Shown here piece after piece: positions 35,652-36,623 of a stretch of DNA of 36,623 nucleotides. A model generated the notes under the pieces. It was not told the origin of the DNA. It did not search any database and saw nothing but the letters and a program-made list of their open reading frames with translations. The stretch comes from Planctomycetaceae bacterium (GTDB taxonomy: Bacteria > Planctomycetota > Planctomycetia > Planctomycetales > Planctomycetaceae), in assembly GCA_947476295.1 (NCBI GenBank), contig CANJQC010000047.1:1-36623 (forward strand), read 5' to 3'. Position numbers and translations under genes: made by a program. The stretch's first letter is position 1, and each line of letters starts with the position of its first letter.

Positions 35652-35725
35652 GAATAGTTACTCACGCGGAGGTGCGGAAAACGCGGAGGAATAGTTACTC
35701 ACGCGGAGGCGCGGAGAACGCGGAG
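35652..35725 (+). repeat. Two 37-bp tandem repeat units
   Basis: Units 35652-35688 and 35689-35725 begin gaatagttactcacgcggag and end cggag; they differ at two positions. The last 27 bases of unit 2 (35699-35725) recur exactly at 36376-36402, and the inverse appears at 36234-36266 and 36429-36469. It is a dispersed cggaggcgcggag-type repeat, here placed just upstream of the GxxExxY start. Confidence 0.8.
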
Positions 35726-35734
35726 GGAGAATTG

Positions 35735-36172
35735 ATGATGGAACTTGATGAAATAACTGCGGCAATTGTGGATTGTTCGTTGAAGATTCATATGGAACTC
35801 GGGCCGGGTTTGCTCGAATCGGTATATGAAGCGGTGCTGGCTCGGGCATTGCAGAAGCGGGAATTACGGGTTGAAAGACAGAAAGTGATTCAATTCGAAC
35901 ACGATGGCATGGTGTTCGAAGAAGGCTTCCGAATTGATTTACTGGTAGAAGACCGGGTGATCGTCGAGCTCAAGTCTGTTGAAAAACTCGCGCCTGTTCA
36001 TAGCAAACAAGTCCTTACATACCTTCGGTTGATGAATTTACACGTTGGGCTGCTCATCAATTTTGGAGAGGCTACGCTGAAACAAGGGCTGCATCGAATC
36101 GTGAATAAACTTCCTGCATCGGTTTCCCCTGGGCTGCGAGTGAATCACGGCAATCGAGGTGAGACACCATGA
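35735..36172 (+). CDS. GxxExxY protein (PD-(D/E)XK nuclease-like)
   Basis: A 145-aa protein of the GxxExxY family, named for the motif seen here in GPGLLESVYE (Gly25, Glu28, Tyr31). A PD-(D/E)XK-like core is visible: Asp68 in GFRIDLLVED and the ELK block (Glu78, Lys80), matching the fold assignment of the family. The function is unproven, but members occur near restriction loci and in repeats, as here. A strong Shine-Dalgarno (GGAGGGAG) precedes the ATG at 35735, which is followed by a second ATG at 35738. The stop overlaps another ATG at 36169. Confidence 0.85.
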   Translation: MMELDEITAAIVDCSLKIHMELGPGLLESVYEAVLARALQKRELRVERQKVIQFEHDGMVFEEGFRIDLLVEDRVIVELKSVEKLAPVHSKQVLTYLRLMNLHVGLLINFGEATLKQGLHRIVNKLPASVSPGLRVNHGNRGETP

Positions 36173-36233
36173 TTCAATATGCATTCTGGGAAGGGAAGCG
36201 CGCAGAGGCGTGGAGACCCAGAAAATCTGGACG

Positions 36234-36266
36234 CACTCGTCCTCCGCGCCTCCGCGTGAGCCATCT
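36234..36266 (-). repeat. Inverted copy of the ctccgcg/cgcggag repeat
   Basis: Reads cactcgtcctccgcgcctcc then gcgtgagccatct. The complement of its core matches 18 bases of the 35699-35725 unit. It lies directly before the hsdS remnant. Confidence 0.7.
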
Positions 36267-36279
36267 CTTACAGGCATCT

Positions 36280-36414
36280 ATCCCCAAGGCCCAGCGTTGC
36301 ATCGAACTCTTTCAAGAACGCCGCACGGCCCTGATCTCCGCTGCCGTCACCGGAAAAATCGACGTGCGTGAAATGTCACGCGGAGGCGCGGAGAACGCGG
36401 AGAAGACGAAATGA
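36280..36414 (+). pseudogene. Type I restriction HsdS C-terminal remnant
   Basis: The frame reads RCIELFQERRTALISAAVTG followed by KIDVREM, which is the typical C-terminal end of HsdS, the DNA-recognition subunit of type I restriction-modification. Everything upstream of it in the same frame is repeat-derived, and homology ends at 36375, exactly where a copy of the 27-base repeat begins (36376-36402). The target-recognition domains are missing. Confidence 0.7.
36376..36402 (+). repeat. Direct copy of the 27-base repeat core
   Basis: Identical to 35699-35725. It replaces the natural end of the hsdS frame. Confidence 0.75.
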
Positions 36415-36428
36415 ACTTGCTACCATCT

Positions 36429-36469
36429 CACTCGTCCTCCGCGCCTCCGCGCCTCCGCGTGAGCCATCT
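36429..36469 (-). repeat. Inverted copy of the repeat with an extra 8-base unit
   Basis: Same sequence as 36234-36266 but with one additional gcctccgc unit, showing that the repeat also changes by short tandem expansion. Confidence 0.7.
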
Positions 36470-36529
36470 GTTCCCAGCACTGAGCAATTCAAATCGCATT
36501 CGCCGCATTCTTGAATTATACAACGACAT

Positions 36530-36623
36530 GAAAACTTGCGTTGCCCGGATTACGAGGACAAGGATGCAGCTGGCTTTGTGCGTGGCGTGGCCCTGTTTCC
36601 TGCGAACGTGCTGGCATGGGTGC
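36530..36623 (+). pseudogene. Possible type I restriction HsdR fragment, cut by the window edge
   Basis: After a stop near 36510 the frame reads DYEDKDAAGFVRGVALFPAN then VLAWV up to the last base. The segment resembles the region preceding the ATQP motif in HsdR proteins, which would fit the neighbouring hsdS remnant. There is no start codon, and only about 30 residues can be read, so this is weak. Confidence 0.3.

Overview
The window looks like a chromosome segment of a planctomycete, probably in or near the family Planctomycetaceae. The evidence is the mix of genes: two secreted formylglycine-type sulfatases around an SGNH hydrolase, a YXWGXW-repeat protein, a DUF1501 gene, an NHL-repeat secreted protein, a PASTA-less membrane Ser/Thr kinase, a zinc metallopeptidase/ATP-grasp pair, and an unusual BRCT-MerR-TPR regulator. 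No rRNA or tRNA gene was recognised. The assignment comes from gene content only; no phylogeny was run.

Layout. 1-5757 holds the tail of a low-complexity protein, then proS, ppnP and the BRCT-MerR-TPR gene on the minus strand, and glyA on the plus strand. A secreted serine hydrolase follows (5781-7385). 7423-10145 is the wreck of a type I-C CRISPR-Cas locus: one leftover repeat, cas2 with a stop codon, cas1 with an internal deletion and a stop codon, a REP-associated transposase with its REPs where the effector genes should be, and a WYL-regulator/cas3 fusion fragment. 10519-16969 holds the YXWGXW protein, a cupin with a lysA-type decarboxylase, a membrane Ser/Thr kinase and a DUF423 protein. 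16966-20150 is an S9 peptidase joined by a deletion to a broken MGH1-type glycosidase. 20285-22390 is ispE with an upstream membrane protein. 22848-25835 holds an OprB porin fragment and a hybrid histidine kinase broken by two stops and two frameshifts. 26233-31111 holds the NHL protein and the sulfatase/SGNH/sulfatase cluster. 31300-32407 is a broken DUF1501 gene. 32912-35413 is a translationally coupled metallopeptidase and ATP-grasp pair plus a BlaI repressor whose BlaR1 partner is reduced to a fragment. 35652-36623 is a repeat-rich end with a GxxExxY protein and remnants of type I restriction genes.

The strongest theme is selective decay. Housekeeping genes (proS, ppnP, glyA, lysA, ispE) are intact. 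At least eight accessory genes are broken by stop codons, deletions or frameshifts, and several breakpoints sit at palindromic or REP-like repeats. I found no convincing new intact defence system. The most interesting items are the fossil I-C locus with a REP/transposase module in its gap, the window-wide pseudogene pattern with nearby palindromes, the BRCT-MerR-TPR fusion, and the coupled metallopeptidase/ATP-grasp pair beside an orphaned BlaI. All family assignments come from reading translations and motifs against remembered family patterns; no database search was run.
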